Source: Paracoccaceae bacterium
GTDB lineage: Bacteria > Pseudomonadota > Alphaproteobacteria > Rhodobacterales > Rhodobacteraceae
NCBI GenBank assembly: GCA_024742455.1
Contig: JANSYL010000002.1
Location: 372,001 to 436,000, forward strand
Reading direction: 5' to 3'
Length of the DNA stretch: 64,000 nt
This document shows, piece after piece, positions 45,649 through 55,260 of the stretch. The notes beneath the pieces were generated by a model, which was given only the letters and a program-made list of their open reading frames with translations, ran no database searches and had not been told where the DNA came from. A program made the translations under genes and the position numbers. Each line of letters opens with the position of its first letter. Positions within the stretch are counted from its first letter, which is position 1.

Positions 45649-46485
45649 ATGGAAATAGCTCTCACATCCCAGTTCGCGGCGATCAGCCACCCCATCCGGT
45701 ATCAGGTGCTCCGGCTTCTGCTGCGACGCTATCCCGATGATGTTCCGGCGGGTGAGATCGCCGAGGCCCTCGCCATCAGGCCCAACACCCTGTCGGCCTA
45801 TCTGTCCCATCTGCTGCGCGCCCGCCTGATCCGCCAGAGCCGGAACGGCACGCAGCGGCTCTATGGCGCCGACATGCAGGGCCTGCACAGCATGAACGCG
45901 CGCCTTTTCGAAGAATGCTGCCGAGGCCGTCCCGATATCTGCCCCCCGCTGCCCGCCCCCGTCCCCGGAGGAGACATGACCATGACCAAGACCCCCTACC
46001 GCGTTCTATTCATCTGTTCGGGCAATTCCGCCCGGTCGATTTTCGCGGAATCGATCCTGCGCCATGAGGCCGGGGACCGGTTCGAAGCCCATTCCGCCGG
46101 GACCCGCCCGACCTCGGAGCTGAACCCGATGGCGGTGGCGATGCTGCAGGACAAGGGCCACGATATCGCCGGGCTGCGATCCAAGAACGTCATGGAATAC
46201 CAGGGCGCCGATGCCCTCGATTTCGACTTCGTCTTCACCGTCTGCGATGCGGCCGCGAACGAGGAATGCCCGACATGGCATGGACAGCCCCTGACCGCCC
46301 ATTGGGGCACGCCCGACCCGGTCAAGGCCGAAGGGACCGAGGCCGAGCGGATGCTGGCCTTTCAGCACGCCTATGGTGCCCTGCGCCGCCGCATCACCGC
46401 CTTCACCGCGCTGCCTTTCGACACGCTGGACCGGCTGTCGCTGCAAGCCGCGCTCGATGACATTTCCCGGACGGAGAAGGCGTGA
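45649..46485 (+). CDS. ArsR regulator-arsenate reductase (ArsC) fusion
   Basis: The 278-residue protein joins two domains. Residues 1-95 are an ArsR winged helix ([34 protein letters not shown]). Right after it are Cys90, Cys91 and Cys98 in [11 protein letters not shown], close to the As(III)-binding Cys trio of the Acidithiobacillus-type ArsR. Residues 117-270 are a low-molecular-weight-phosphatase-type ArsC with [10 protein letters not shown] (Cys123, Arg129) and the redox Cys pair [10 protein letters not shown] (Cys199, Cys207). It should reduce arsenate and repress its own operon. Its TGA overlaps the next start codon. No arsB or acr3 efflux gene is in the window. Confidence 0.9.
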   Translation: MEIALTSQFAAISHPIRYQVLRLLLRRYPDDVPAGEIAEALAIRPNTLSAYLSHLLRARLIRQSRNGTQRLYGADMQGLHSMNARLFEECCRGRPDICPPLPAPVPGGDMTMTKTPYRVLFICSGNSARSIFAESILRHEAGDRFEAHSAGTRPTSELNPMAVAMLQDKGHDIAGLRSKNVMEYQGADALDFDFVFTVCDAAANEECPTWHGQPLTAHWGTPDPVKAEGTEAERMLAFQHAYGALRRRITAFTALPFDTLDRLSLQAALDDISRTEKA

Positions 46486-47483
46486 TGACCACCTATGCCC
46501 TGAACGGCCTTGGCCGGATCGGCAAGCTTGCCCTGAAACCGCTGCTGGAGCGGGGGGCGAAGGTCGCCTGGCTGAACGACGCCGTGGGCGACCCGGCGAT
46601 GCACGCGCATCTGCTGGAATTCGACAGCGTGCACGGGCGTTGGGACGCGGCGTTTTCCGCCGATGCGGACAGCCTGAGCATCGACGGCACACGCCTGCCG
46701 GTTTTCGCCGAACGCGATCCGGCCAACCTGCCGCTCGAGGGGGTGGATGTGGTGATCGACTGCACCGGCGCCTTCAAGACGGAGGCAAAGCTGCAGCCCT
46801 ATTTCGACGCGGGCGTGAAGCGGGTTGTGGTGTCGGCCCCGGTCAAGGACGGGCCGACCGCCAATATCGTCTATGGCGTGAACGAGGGGGTCTATGACCG
46901 GGACGCGCACCGGATCGTTACCGCCGCCTCCTGCACCACCAATTGCCTGGCTCCGGTGGTCAAGGTGATCCATGACGCCATCGGCATCCGGCACGGCTCC
47001 ATCACCACGATCCATGATGTCACCAACACCCAGACCATCGTGGATCGCCCGGCCAAGGACCTGCGCCGCGCACGTTCGGCGCTGACCAACCTGATCCCCA
47101 CCACCACGGGCAGCGCCACGGCGATCACGCTGATCTACCCGGAACTCACCGGCAAGCTGAACGGCCATGCCGTGCGCGTCCCGCTGTTGAACGCGTCCCT
47201 GACGGATTGCGTGTTCGAGGTCGCGAGGGGGACGACCGCCGAAGAGGTCAACGCCCTGTTCCGCGCCGCCGCCGAAGGGCCGATGCAGGGGATCCTGGGC
47301 TACGAGGAACGCCCGCTGGTCAGTTCCGACTACACCAATGACACGCGGTCGAGCATCGTCGATGCCCTGTCTACGATGGTGGTGAACGGCACCCAGGTGA
47401 AGGTCTACGCCTGGTATGACAATGAAATGGGCTATGCGCACCGGCTGGTCGATGTCGCCCTGATGGTGGGTGCGAACCCGTGA
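46485..47483 (+). CDS. ArsJ-associated glyceraldehyde-3-phosphate dehydrogenase
   Basis: The 332-residue enzyme has NAD loop NGLGRIGKL, the catalytic Cys in [13 protein letters not shown] near residue 147 and the VPTTTG-type segment as IPTTTGSA. In ArsJ systems this dehydrogenase uses arsenate in place of phosphate and makes 1-arseno-3-phosphoglycerate. The gene overlaps the ArsR-ArsC stop (TGATG) with GGAG about 8 nt before the ATG; GTG at 46482 is a possible alternative. The 3' end overlaps arsJ by 4 bp. Confidence 0.92.
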   Translation: MTTYALNGLGRIGKLALKPLLERGAKVAWLNDAVGDPAMHAHLLEFDSVHGRWDAAFSADADSLSIDGTRLPVFAERDPANLPLEGVDVVIDCTGAFKTEAKLQPYFDAGVKRVVVSAPVKDGPTANIVYGVNEGVYDRDAHRIVTAASCTTNCLAPVVKVIHDAIGIRHGSITTIHDVTNTQTIVDRPAKDLRRARSALTNLIPTTTGSATAITLIYPELTGKLNGHAVRVPLLNASLTDCVFEVARGTTAEEVNALFRAAAEGPMQGILGYEERPLVSSDYTNDTRSSIVDALSTMVVNGTQVKVYAWYDNEMGYAHRLVDVALMVGANP

Positions 47484-48733
47484 GCACCCGACCCGAGGGC
47501 TTTGCCGCCTATATCGCCGTCACGGCAGCCTATTGGGCCTTCATGCTGACCGATGGCGCGCTCAGGATGCTGGTGCTGCTGCATTTCAACACGCTGGGCT
47601 TTTCGCCCGTGCAGCTGGCGTATCTGTTCATCCTCTACGAAGTGGCGGGGATCGTGACGAACCTGTCCGCCGGGTGGATCGCGGCGCGGTTCGGGCTGAC
47701 CTCGACGCTCTACGCGGGGCTGGCGCTGCAGATCGTGGCGTTGATCGCTCTGGCGCAGCTCGACCCGACATGGGGCATCGCGGTTTCGGTCGTCTTCGTG
47801 ATGCTGGTGCAGGGCCTGTCGGGCGTCGCCAAGGACCTGGCGAAGATGTCGTCGAAATCGGCGGTGAAGCTTCTGGCGCCCAAGGGCGACGGGTCTTTGT
47901 TCCGCTGGGTGGCGGTGCTGACGGGGTCGAAGAACGCGGTTAAGGGCCTGGGCTTTCTGCTGGGCGCGGGGGCGCTGGCGCTGTTCGGGTTCATCCCCGC
48001 GATCCTCGGCATGGCGGCGGTCCTGACGTTGGTTTTCCTGGCCGTCCTCGTCTTCATGCCGGCGGGCCTGCCCCGGGGCCGCAAGGGCGCGAAATTCCGC
48101 GAGGTGTTTTCCGACAGTGCCAATGTGAACTGGCTGAGTGCTGCGCGCGTGTTCCTGTTCGGCGCACGCGATGTCTGGTTCGTCGTCGGCATCCCGATCT
48201 ATTTCTACGCCGTGCTGTCGGACGGGACGCCCGAGGGAAACCGCGCGGCCTTTTTCATGATCGGCAGTTTCATGGCGATCTGGATCATCCTTTACGGCGC
48301 CGTTCAGGCCAGCGCCCCCAGGCTTTTGCGCGCCGCCACCCGCCCCGAAGCCGCGCTGATCGCCGCCGCCAGGGGCTGGGCAGGATGGCTGGCGCTGGTG
48401 CCTGCAGCCCTGGCCGCGATGGTTTTCCTGGCGGGCAGCCCGGCACCATGGCTGACCGCCATGGTGGTCGCCGGTCTGCTGGGTTTCGGCGCGGGGTTCG
48501 CGGTCAATTCCGCGCTCCATTCCTATCTCATCCTCACCTTCACGCGGGATGAACGGGTCACGATGGACGTGGGGTTCTACTACATGGCCAACGCCGCCGG
48601 ACGCCTGATCGGCACCCTGATGTCGGGCCTTGCCTACCAGGTCGGGGGCGTGGCGCTGTGCCTGGCGGTGGCGGCGGTGTTTCTGGGTCTGGCATCGCTC
48701 TTCGCGGCCCGGCTGAGGCCCGAGGCGGCATAA
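47480..48733 (+). CDS. arsJ: Organoarsenical efflux MFS transporter ArsJ
   Basis: The 417-residue inner-membrane protein has twelve hydrophobic segments in MFS layout. The assignment comes from family features (ITAAYW-type start seen as [21 protein letters not shown]) and from being coupled by 4 bp to an arsenic-operon GAPDH. ArsJ exports 1-arseno-3-phosphoglycerate, which breaks down outside, so arsenate is removed without a reduction step. The GTG start overlaps the preceding TGA. Confidence 0.9.
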   Translation: MSTRPEGFAAYIAVTAAYWAFMLTDGALRMLVLLHFNTLGFSPVQLAYLFILYEVAGIVTNLSAGWIAARFGLTSTLYAGLALQIVALIALAQLDPTWGIAVSVVFVMLVQGLSGVAKDLAKMSSKSAVKLLAPKGDGSLFRWVAVLTGSKNAVKGLGFLLGAGALALFGFIPAILGMAAVLTLVFLAVLVFMPAGLPRGRKGAKFREVFSDSANVNWLSAARVFLFGARDVWFVVGIPIYFYAVLSDGTPEGNRAAFFMIGSFMAIWIILYGAVQASAPRLLRAATRPEAALIAAARGWAGWLALVPAALAAMVFLAGSPAPWLTAMVVAGLLGFGAGFAVNSALHSYLILTFTRDERVTMDVGFYYMANAAGRLIGTLMSGLAYQVGGVALCLAVAAVFLGLASLFAARLRPEAA

Positions 48734-48760
48734 GCAGCAGTCCACGCCGCCCGCCGGGCG

Positions 48761-48776
48761 TTAAGGCGATGTTGAC
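48761..48776. promoter_or_regulatory. CtrA-like box upstream of motB
   Basis: TTAA-GGCGATG-TTGAC fits the TTAA-N7-TTAAC CtrA consensus with one mismatch. It lies 42 bp before motB, in the gap after arsJ. Similar motifs precede flgE and fliL in this window, which supports the call. CtrA control of flagellar genes is known in Rhodobacteraceae. Confidence 0.5.
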
Positions 48777-48817
48777 GCCTCGGCGCCTAGCCTCACCCCA
48801 TGCCCGGGGAGACGGCG

Positions 48818-49669
48818 ATGAAGGACACAGGCAGCACGGCCCGCCCGCTTGTCATCAAGCGCAAGAAAGTGGTCCAGGGCGCCGCCCATCACGGCGGCGC
48901 GTGGAAGGTGGCCTATGCCGATTTCGTCACCGCGATGATGGCGTTCTTCATGCTGATGTGGCTGCTGAATGCGACCACCGAACAGCAGCGCAAGGGGATC
49001 GCCGATTACTTCAGCCCGACGATCCCGATCACGCGGATCTCGGGCGGTGGCGACGGGGCGTTCGGCGGGGAAACCGTGTTCTCGGAAACCGTGATCGCCC
49101 AGGACGGCACCGGCGCCACCAATCGCCGCCCGACCGAGGGGCGCCAGAGCCTTGGCACCAGCGGCACCGACCACCGCGCCGAGGCGGAACGCCTCGCCGC
49201 GACCGAGCGCCTTGCCGCCATCGAGGCGGCCCTGACCGGGGCTGGTGGCGACGCGGTCAGCAGCGAATTGCCGCTGAGCCATATCCAGACGCGGCTGACC
49301 GATGAGGGGCTGGTGATCGAGGTGTTCTCGCGCCCCGGTGCGCCGCTCTTCGACCCCGACACCGGGGCGCCCGCGCCCTGGCCCGGGGACCTGGCGGCAA
49401 CGATGGTGTCGCTGTTCGTGACAGTGACCAACCCCGTAGCGCTCGAGGGGCATGTCGCGGCGCCGCCCGTTGTGATGGTCAACGCGGCGCGCTGGGACAT
49501 CTCGACCGCACGGGCGCAGGCGATGCGCGTCTTGCTGGAAGAGGCGGGGTTGTCGGGATCGCGGATCGCGCGTGTCACCGGCCATGCCGACCGCGACCCG
49601 GCGGTGCCCGACCCGATGGCGGTGCGCAACGACCGGCTGGAGGTGATCCTGCTGCGCACACGACGGTAG
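48818..49669 (+). CDS. motB: Flagellar motor stator protein MotB
   Basis: MotB is the peptidoglycan-bound half of the proton- or sodium-driven stator. The 283-residue protein has one N-terminal membrane helix (about residues 36-52) with the ion-carrying Asp35 in YADFVTAMMAFFMLMWLLN, a variable linker, and a C-terminal OmpA-type peptidoglycan-binding domain (residues about 170-283; VTGHADRDP, NDRLEVILL). ATG at 48818 is used because GGGGAG is 6 nt upstream. Its partner motA is 11.4 kb downstream, past the hook and ring genes. Confidence 0.93.
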   Translation: MKDTGSTARPLVIKRKKVVQGAAHHGGAWKVAYADFVTAMMAFFMLMWLLNATTEQQRKGIADYFSPTIPITRISGGGDGAFGGETVFSETVIAQDGTGATNRRPTEGRQSLGTSGTDHRAEAERLAATERLAAIEAALTGAGGDAVSSELPLSHIQTRLTDEGLVIEVFSRPGAPLFDPDTGAPAPWPGDLAATMVSLFVTVTNPVALEGHVAAPPVVMVNAARWDISTARAQAMRVLLEEAGLSGSRIARVTGHADRDPAVPDPMAVRNDRLEVILLRTRR

Positions 49670-49676
49670 GGCGCAA

Positions 49677-49692
49677 AAAAACGTAAGTTTTT
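49677..49692. other. AT-rich stem-loop between motB and flgE
   Basis: AAAAAC-GTAA-GTTTTT is an inverted repeat just after motB and before the CtrA-like site. It is too AT-rich to be a strong terminator by stem energy, yet the right arm is a T run. It may end motB transcription or act as an upstream promoter element for flgE. Confidence 0.35.
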
Positions 49693-49697
49693 AGGCG

Positions 49698-49712
49698 TTA
49701 GCCCGCGGTTAA
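49698..49712. promoter_or_regulatory. CtrA-like box upstream of flgE
   Basis: TTAG-CCCGCGG-TTAA is a one-mismatch match to TTAA-N7-TTAA, located 55 bp before the flgE ATG. It fits the position of a CtrA-activated promoter for flgE-flgK-flgL-flgI. Confidence 0.55.
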
Positions 49713-49766
49713 GGGAGGGCGGTCAGACTGGCCCCAGATCGAGACGCAGCAGAAAGGCTGACTGGG

Positions 49767-51065
49767 ATGACGATTTCCTCCTCGCTCAATTCGGGCGTTT
49801 CCGGGTTGATGGTGAATGCCAACCGGCTGGCTACGATCTCGGACAACATCGCCAATTCCGGCACCTATGGCTACAAGCGCGTGGTCGCCGATTTTCATTC
49901 CATGGTCGTGCAGCAGGGCGGCGGCGGGTATTCGGCGGGCGGTGTCCGGTCGACCACGCAGCGCTTCATCGACCAGCGCGGCACCCTGATTTCCACCAAC
50001 AACCCCACCGACCTTGCCATCGGCGGGCGCGGCTTGCTGCCGGTGACCACGGGGTTCGGCGCGACCGGCGGGGGCAACATGCCGATCATGCTGACGACGA
50101 CCGGGTCCTTCCGCCCCGATACCGAAGGGGTGCTGCGCACCCAGACCGGTGAGGTTCTGCTGGGCTGGCCCGCCGATCCCGACGGCACGGTCCCGTCCTT
50201 TCCACGCGACACGTTCGACGGGCTGGAACCGGTTGCGATCAACACCAACCAGTTCGTCTCGAATCCCACCACCCGGATGGACCTGAGCGTGAACCTGCCC
50301 GCCACCGCCACCGATGCGGGTGCCGACGGGCAGGGCCAGGTGATGCTGGTGGAATATTTCGACAACATGGGCACGTCCCAGTCGCTCGAACTTACCTATA
50401 CACCGACCGTTCCGGCCGCGGGCCGGTCCAACGAATGGACGGTCGATATCCGCGATTCCGGCAGCGCCGATGCCGTCGTCGCCTCCTATACGCTGACCTT
50501 CGATGACACCGGCGCCGACAGCGGCACCCTGGCCGGTGTCACGGTCAACTCCGGCGGCGCCTATGACGGCACGGCGGGCACGCTGGCGGTGGCCGTGGCC
50601 GGGGGACAGATCGACATCCGGATCGGCAGCCCCGGCAGCGGCAGCCTGGTGACGCAGCTTTCCGACAATTTCGCCCGTGCGCCGGTGGTCAAGAACGGCT
50701 CGCCCATCGGTAATCTCGACCGTGTCGAAATCGACGAGGCCGGGATGGTGCACGCGATCTACGACACCGGCACCACGCGCGTGATCTACCAGATACCGGT
50801 TGTCGACGTGGCCAATATCAACGGGCTGACGGCGGGCGACAACCAGACCTACACCATGTCCGCAGAAAGCGGCGCGATGTATCTCTGGGATGCCGGTGAC
50901 GGACCGACCGGCGAGATGGTGGGCTATGCCCGCGAGGAATCGGCCACCGATGTGGCCGCCGAACTCACCCAGCTGATCCAAACGCAGAGGGCCTATTCGT
51001 CGAACGCCAAGATCATTCAGACGGTCGACGAGATGCTGCAGGAAACCACCAACATCAAACGCTGA
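49767..51065 (+). CDS. flgE: Flagellar hook protein
   Basis: FlgE polymerises into the hook joining basal body and filament. The 432-residue protein has the N-terminal rod/hook motif SSLNSGVSGLMVNANRLATISDNIANSGTYGYK and the C-terminal LIQTQRAYSSNAKIIQTVDEML, with a variable centre (residues about 130-320) that includes the FlgE D2-like domain. It heads an operon with flgK, flgL and flgI. Export is by the flagellar type III system. Confidence 0.94.
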   Translation: MTISSSLNSGVSGLMVNANRLATISDNIANSGTYGYKRVVADFHSMVVQQGGGGYSAGGVRSTTQRFIDQRGTLISTNNPTDLAIGGRGLLPVTTGFGATGGGNMPIMLTTTGSFRPDTEGVLRTQTGEVLLGWPADPDGTVPSFPRDTFDGLEPVAINTNQFVSNPTTRMDLSVNLPATATDAGADGQGQVMLVEYFDNMGTSQSLELTYTPTVPAAGRSNEWTVDIRDSGSADAVVASYTLTFDDTGADSGTLAGVTVNSGGAYDGTAGTLAVAVAGGQIDIRIGSPGSGSLVTQLSDNFARAPVVKNGSPIGNLDRVEIDEAGMVHAIYDTGTTRVIYQIPVVDVANINGLTAGDNQTYTMSAESGAMYLWDAGDGPTGEMVGYAREESATDVAAELTQLIQTQRAYSSNAKIIQTVDEMLQETTNIKR

Positions 51066-51089
51066 TCCGGCGATCCGGGGGTCTGACCG

Positions 51090-52550
51090 ATGACCATGTC
51101 CAGCGCGCTGTCGAACGCCATTTCCGGCCTGAACGTGGCGTCACGCGCCGCGGGCGTCGTGTCGTCCAACATCGCCAATGCAATGACCGACGGCTACGGG
51201 CTGCGCGAAGCGCAGATCGTTTCGCGGGTGACGGGCACCACCGGTGCCGGGGCCCGGGTCGCGGGCATCCTGCGCCACGAGGACGCCGCCCTGTCGGGGG
51301 CGCGCCGGGTGGCCGAGGCCGACCGGTCGGGCAGGCAGGTGGAAACCGGCTTTCTGTCCCGGATCGAGACCGTGATCGGCACCCCGGACCAGCCCGGCAG
51401 CCTTGCAGCCCGCCTCGCCACCTTCGAGGCCAGGCTGGTCGATGCCGCGAATGCCCCGGCGACGGGGGCCCATCACGCGGCGGCGGTGGATGCCGCTGTC
51501 GCACTTGCCGCCCATCTGAATGACGCGCAGCACCGCGTGCAGGACGCGCGCCTCGCCGCCGATGGCGATATCGCGGAGGCCGTCACCACCCTCAACGACA
51601 CGCTTCAGGCGCTGTCCGATCTGAACATCCGCATCCGCAAGGGGGCCGGCGGCGGGCGCGATATCTCGGCCCTTCAGGACGGCCAGGCGCAACTGCTCGA
51701 CCGTATATCGGGCCTCGTGCCCGTCCATACCCGGCGCGACGATCTCGGCGCCCTGCAGGTGTTCACCGATGACGGTCTGGCCCTTCTCGACGGCGTTCCG
51801 GCGCAGTTCGCGTTCACCCCAGTGCATGTCATGACCCCGGACCTCGCGCCCGGCACCGGCCTGTCCGGCCTGTCCGTCAACGGGCGCGCCACCCAAACCG
51901 AGGGCCCCGCCGCGACAGTCTCGGGCGGTCGGCTGGCGGCGCTGTTTGCGCTGCGCGACGACCGGGCCCCGTCCATCCAGAACGATCTCGACACCGTCGC
52001 CGCCGATCTGGCCCTGCGCCTTCAGGACACGGCGGTCGATCCGACACTGGCCCCCGGCGATGCCGGGCTGTTCACCGATGGCGGTTCCGCCGTCGACGCT
52101 GCGGCGATCACCGGCCTGGCCGGGCGCCTGCAGGTCAATGCCGCCCTCCGACCGGAGGAAGGTGGCGGCGCCTGGCGCCTGCGCGACGGGATCGGGGCGA
52201 CCGCCCCGGGCCCTGAGGGCCGGTCCGACCTGCTGCGCGCGGGCCTTGATGCCCTTGCCGCGCCGCGACCGGTGACCACCGGATCGGCGGCGGGCCAGGT
52301 CCTGACGGCGGCGGGCCTCGTGGCTGCGCAGATCAGCACGATCGGCCGCGCCCGCGCCGCCGCCGAGATGGACCTTGGCCATATCGCCGCGCAGCACGGC
52401 GCGCTGGTGGCCGAGGAGAAGGCGCAAGGTGTCGATACCGACGCGCAGATGCAGCGCCTGCTGCAGATCGAACAAAGCTATGCCGCCAATGCCCAGGTGA
52501 TCGCGGCAGTGCAGGACATGATGGATATCCTGATGGGGATCGGACGATGA
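51090..52550 (+). CDS. flgK: Flagellar hook-associated protein 1
   Basis: FlgK joins hook and filament. The 486-residue protein has the N-terminal helix SSALSNAISGLNVASRAAGVVSSNIANAMTDGYGLREAQIV and a C-terminal helix LLQIEQSYAANAQVIAAVQDMMD. The middle is highly variable, as usual. It starts 24 bp after flgE; ATG at 51096 is an in-frame alternative. The stop overlaps flgL by 4 bp. Confidence 0.92.
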   Translation: MTMSSALSNAISGLNVASRAAGVVSSNIANAMTDGYGLREAQIVSRVTGTTGAGARVAGILRHEDAALSGARRVAEADRSGRQVETGFLSRIETVIGTPDQPGSLAARLATFEARLVDAANAPATGAHHAAAVDAAVALAAHLNDAQHRVQDARLAADGDIAEAVTTLNDTLQALSDLNIRIRKGAGGGRDISALQDGQAQLLDRISGLVPVHTRRDDLGALQVFTDDGLALLDGVPAQFAFTPVHVMTPDLAPGTGLSGLSVNGRATQTEGPAATVSGGRLAALFALRDDRAPSIQNDLDTVAADLALRLQDTAVDPTLAPGDAGLFTDGGSAVDAAAITGLAGRLQVNAALRPEEGGGAWRLRDGIGATAPGPEGRSDLLRAGLDALAAPRPVTTGSAAGQVLTAAGLVAAQISTIGRARAAAEMDLGHIAAQHGALVAEEKAQGVDTDAQMQRLLQIEQSYAANAQVIAAVQDMMDILMGIGR

Positions 52551-53557
52551 GCTTGACGACTTTCGGCGATGCCGCGCGCCTGCACGGCCTCGGGGCCTCC
52601 GGCGCCCGGCTGCGCGCCGATCTGGCGCGCCTGTCCCAGGACCTGTCCACCGGCACCCGCGCCGATCCGGGGGCCGCGACCGGTGGAGATTTCGGCGCGC
52701 TGTCCGCCAACCGCCGGGCGATGGACCTGACCGAAAGCTATGGCCGCGCCATCGACGCCGCGCTCGGCCGGGCTGAGGCGACGCAGGCGATCCTCGGTCT
52801 TGTCGGCGACGAGATCGACGGCATCGCCCCGCGCCTGCTCGAGTTTTCCCTGAACGGGGATTACCACGACCTGATGCTGACCAATGCCAGCGCCCAAGAC
52901 CGGCTGGAGGCCGTTGTCGGCGCCCTGAACACGCGGATCGGCGGATCGGCGGTTCTGGCCGGGGATGCGCCTTCCGCCCGTTCCCTGATCGACGCTGGCG
53001 CGATGCTGGATGCGCTGCGCCCGCTCGTGGCCGCTGCGCCCGATGCCGATGCGGCCATCGCCGCCGTGGCTGACTGGATGCAGGCCCCCGGGGGCGGGTT
53101 CGATACCCATGCCTGGCAGGGGGGCGATGGCCCGCCGCCCGCCGTGCTGGTGGCCGAGGGTCGGAACATCGACGCGGCGGTGACTGCCCGTGATCCCGCC
53201 CTGCGCAGCGTGCTGACGGGCCTCGCCCTTGCGGCGCTCGCCGCCGAAGATGCAGGGCCGCCCGGCCCCGAAACCGGCCGCGTCATGCTGGAAGCCGCTG
53301 CCGGGTATCTGCAATCGGGCGAGGCGCAGCTGACCGGGTTGCGCGCAACACTGGGCGCCGACGAACACCGCCTGGTCCAGGCCCGCGCCACCGCCGAGGC
53401 GACGCGGGCGGGTCTCGAGCTCGACTATGCGGCCCTGGTCGGCGTCGATCCCTACGAAACCGCCACGGCGCTGCAGGAAACCCAGTTCCGCCTCGAAAGC
53501 CTTTACGTGGTGACCGCCCGGCTCGCCAATTTCAGCCTGACAGGATATCTCAGATGA
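52547..53557 (+). CDS. flgL: Flagellar hook-associated protein 3 (FlgL-like)
   Basis: The 336-residue flagellin-fold protein has a helical N-terminus (RLSQDLSTGTRADPGAATGGDFGALSANRR) and a C-terminal helix (ETATALQETQFRLESLYVVTARLANFSLTGYLR). These are the flagellin-type ends of FlgL; the centre is short and divergent. It lies between flgK and flgI with 4-bp overlaps on both sides, the standard place for the hook-filament junction protein. Confidence 0.88.
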   Translation: MSLTTFGDAARLHGLGASGARLRADLARLSQDLSTGTRADPGAATGGDFGALSANRRAMDLTESYGRAIDAALGRAEATQAILGLVGDEIDGIAPRLLEFSLNGDYHDLMLTNASAQDRLEAVVGALNTRIGGSAVLAGDAPSARSLIDAGAMLDALRPLVAAAPDADAAIAAVADWMQAPGGGFDTHAWQGGDGPPPAVLVAEGRNIDAAVTARDPALRSVLTGLALAALAAEDAGPPGPETGRVMLEAAAGYLQSGEAQLTGLRATLGADEHRLVQARATAEATRAGLELDYAALVGVDPYETATALQETQFRLESLYVVTARLANFSLTGYLR

Positions 53558-54666
53558 TCGGTTTCCGGCGCCTTGTCGCGCTCATCCTCGGGATTGCGCT
53601 GGCCACAGCCCCCGCGCTCGCCACCCCGATCCGCATCAAGGATCTCGTTGAATTCGACGGGGTGCGTGGAAACGACCTTGTGGGCTATGGCCTCGTGGTT
53701 GGCCTGAACGGGACCGGCGACGGGTTGCGCAACGCGCCTTTCACCGAGGAGATCATGGTCAACATCCTCGAACGGCTCGGGGTGAACGTCACCGGCGAAC
53801 AGTTCCGCCCGCAGAACGTAGCCGCGGTGATCGTGACCGGGGTTCTGCCCCCTTTTGCCCGCCAGGGCAGCCAGATCGACATTACCGTCTCGGCGATCGG
53901 TGATGCCGACAGTCTGCTGGGCGGAACCCTCGTGATGACGCCCCTGACCGCAGCCGATGGGGAGATCTATGCCGTGGCGCAGGGGTCGGTCATCGCCGGG
54001 GGCGCCGCCGCCGCCGGTGACGCGGCCGAGGTGGTGCAGGGTGTGCCGACGGGGGGCGTCATCCCCACCGGCGCAAGGGTCGAGCGCGAGGTCGATTTCG
54101 ACCTTGGCGACATGGACGGTATACGGCTTGCCCTGCGCACCCCCGATTTCACCACCGCGCTGCGGATCGAGGCCGCCATCAATGCCGATTTCGGTCGCCG
54201 AGTGGCGCTGATGCTGGACGCCGGAACCGTGGCGCTGGACATCCCGGCCGCCCGGATGCGGTCGCCCGCCCATGCGCTCAGCCGGATCGAGAACCTCCTC
54301 GTGGAACCCGAACGGCGCGCGCGGGTCGTGGTCGACCAGCGCTCCGGCACCATCGTCATGGGCGAGGATGTGCGGATATCGCGCGTGGCCGTGGCGCAGG
54401 GCAACCTGACCCTGCGGATCGAGGAACGTCCTGTCGCCGTGCAGCCCAGCCCCTTTGGCGCCGGGGAGACCGTGATCGTGCCGCGGACCCGGGCCGAGAT
54501 CGAGGCCGGAGAGGGCACGCAACTGGCCGAGATTCCCGCAGGCACGTCGCTGAGCGACGTGGTCGCGGCATTGAACGCGCTGGGCGTGGCGCCACGCGAC
54601 ATGATCGATATCCTCAGCAGCATTCAGGCAGCCGGCGCGCTGCATGCGGAGTTCATCATCCGGTGA
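53554..54666 (+). CDS. flgI: Flagellar P-ring protein
   Basis: FlgI forms the P ring in the peptidoglycan layer around the rod. The 370-residue protein has a signal peptide (cut near residue 24, ATAPALA) and the family segments RIKDLVEFDGVRGNDLVGYGLVVGLNGTGDG, MVNILERLGVN and RARVVVDQRSGTIVMGEDVRIS. Full length. It ends the flgE operon and is convergent with a minus-strand flagellar unit 21 bp away. Confidence 0.96.
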   Translation: MIGFRRLVALILGIALATAPALATPIRIKDLVEFDGVRGNDLVGYGLVVGLNGTGDGLRNAPFTEEIMVNILERLGVNVTGEQFRPQNVAAVIVTGVLPPFARQGSQIDITVSAIGDADSLLGGTLVMTPLTAADGEIYAVAQGSVIAGGAAAAGDAAEVVQGVPTGGVIPTGARVEREVDFDLGDMDGIRLALRTPDFTTALRIEAAINADFGRRVALMLDAGTVALDIPAARMRSPAHALSRIENLLVEPERRARVVVDQRSGTIVMGEDVRISRVAVAQGNLTLRIEERPVAVQPSPFGAGETVIVPRTRAEIEAGEGTQLAEIPAGTSLSDVVAALNALGVAPRDMIDILSSIQAAGALHAEFIIR

Positions 54667-54687
54667 CGGGCCCGGGGTCCGGACCCT

Positions 54688-55251
54688 TCACCGGGGCGCG
54701 CGCAGCCTTTGCATGACGTCGCGTGCCAGCGAGCCCGGCAAGTGTCGCAAGACCGTGACGCGGGTCGGCTGATCCGCCTCGGACAAGAGGCGCGCCAAGA
54801 TCGCGGGATGCTCATGCACCAGCATGCCCGGCGCGCCCGCCCGGGACAGGACGCCGACAAGCGGGGCGGGTGCCGTGGGTGACGCGGGGCCGGATGCCCT
54901 GACCCGGGAAGCCGTGGGTTTGGTGATCATGGATCCGGGCATTCCGGACCGGGGTGCCATGCGCCCGGTGGCCCCCGTCCCCTCCTCCGCCGGGTCGCTG
55001 ATCCGGTCCTGCTGTGCCGCGCCCCCCATCGCGCCGCTGTGGCGCAGATGCTCGATCAGGCGGTTTTTCTGCCATTCCAGCCGCTGGTCATCGCGCGACC
55101 CGGGCCGGTCCTGCGCTGCTGCGGCCCCGGTCGGCCCCGGGGCGACGCGGGCGGCGATCCTCGTGCCGAACAGGTCCGAGATCACCTGCAGTTTCTCGGC
55201 CGCGCTGTCGCTGCGGGCGCCAGGTGCAGATGGAGGCGAGGGGATTGGCAT
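54688..55251 (-). CDS. Unknown protein at the end of the fliF-fliP operon
   Basis: The 187-residue protein has no signal peptide or membrane helix. Residues 20-45 and 60-75 look helical (SAAEKLQVISDLFGTRIAARV; QRLEWQKNRLIEHLRHSG), the middle is Pro/Ala/Gly-rich, and the end (LARLLSEADQPTRVTVLRHLPGSLARDVMQRLR) is helical and loosely like the repeats of FliG/MgtE-N type proteins. It starts 9 bp after fliP on the same strand, so a flagellar role is likely. No family is recognised. Confidence 0.68.
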   Translation of the reverse strand: MPIPSPPSAPGARSDSAAEKLQVISDLFGTRIAARVAPGPTGAAAAQDRPGSRDDQRLEWQKNRLIEHLRHSGAMGGAAQQDRISDPAEEGTGATGRMAPRSGMPGSMITKPTASRVRASGPASPTAPAPLVGVLSRAGAPGMLVHEHPAILARLLSEADQPTRVTVLRHLPGSLARDVMQRLRAPR

Positions 55252-55260
55252 GCTCGGTCC

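Noticed and set aside
48658-49305. 215-codon plus-strand frame over the arsJ-motB boundary
   Set aside because: Arg/Gly-rich and out of frame with both genes; motB has a proper start and motifs.
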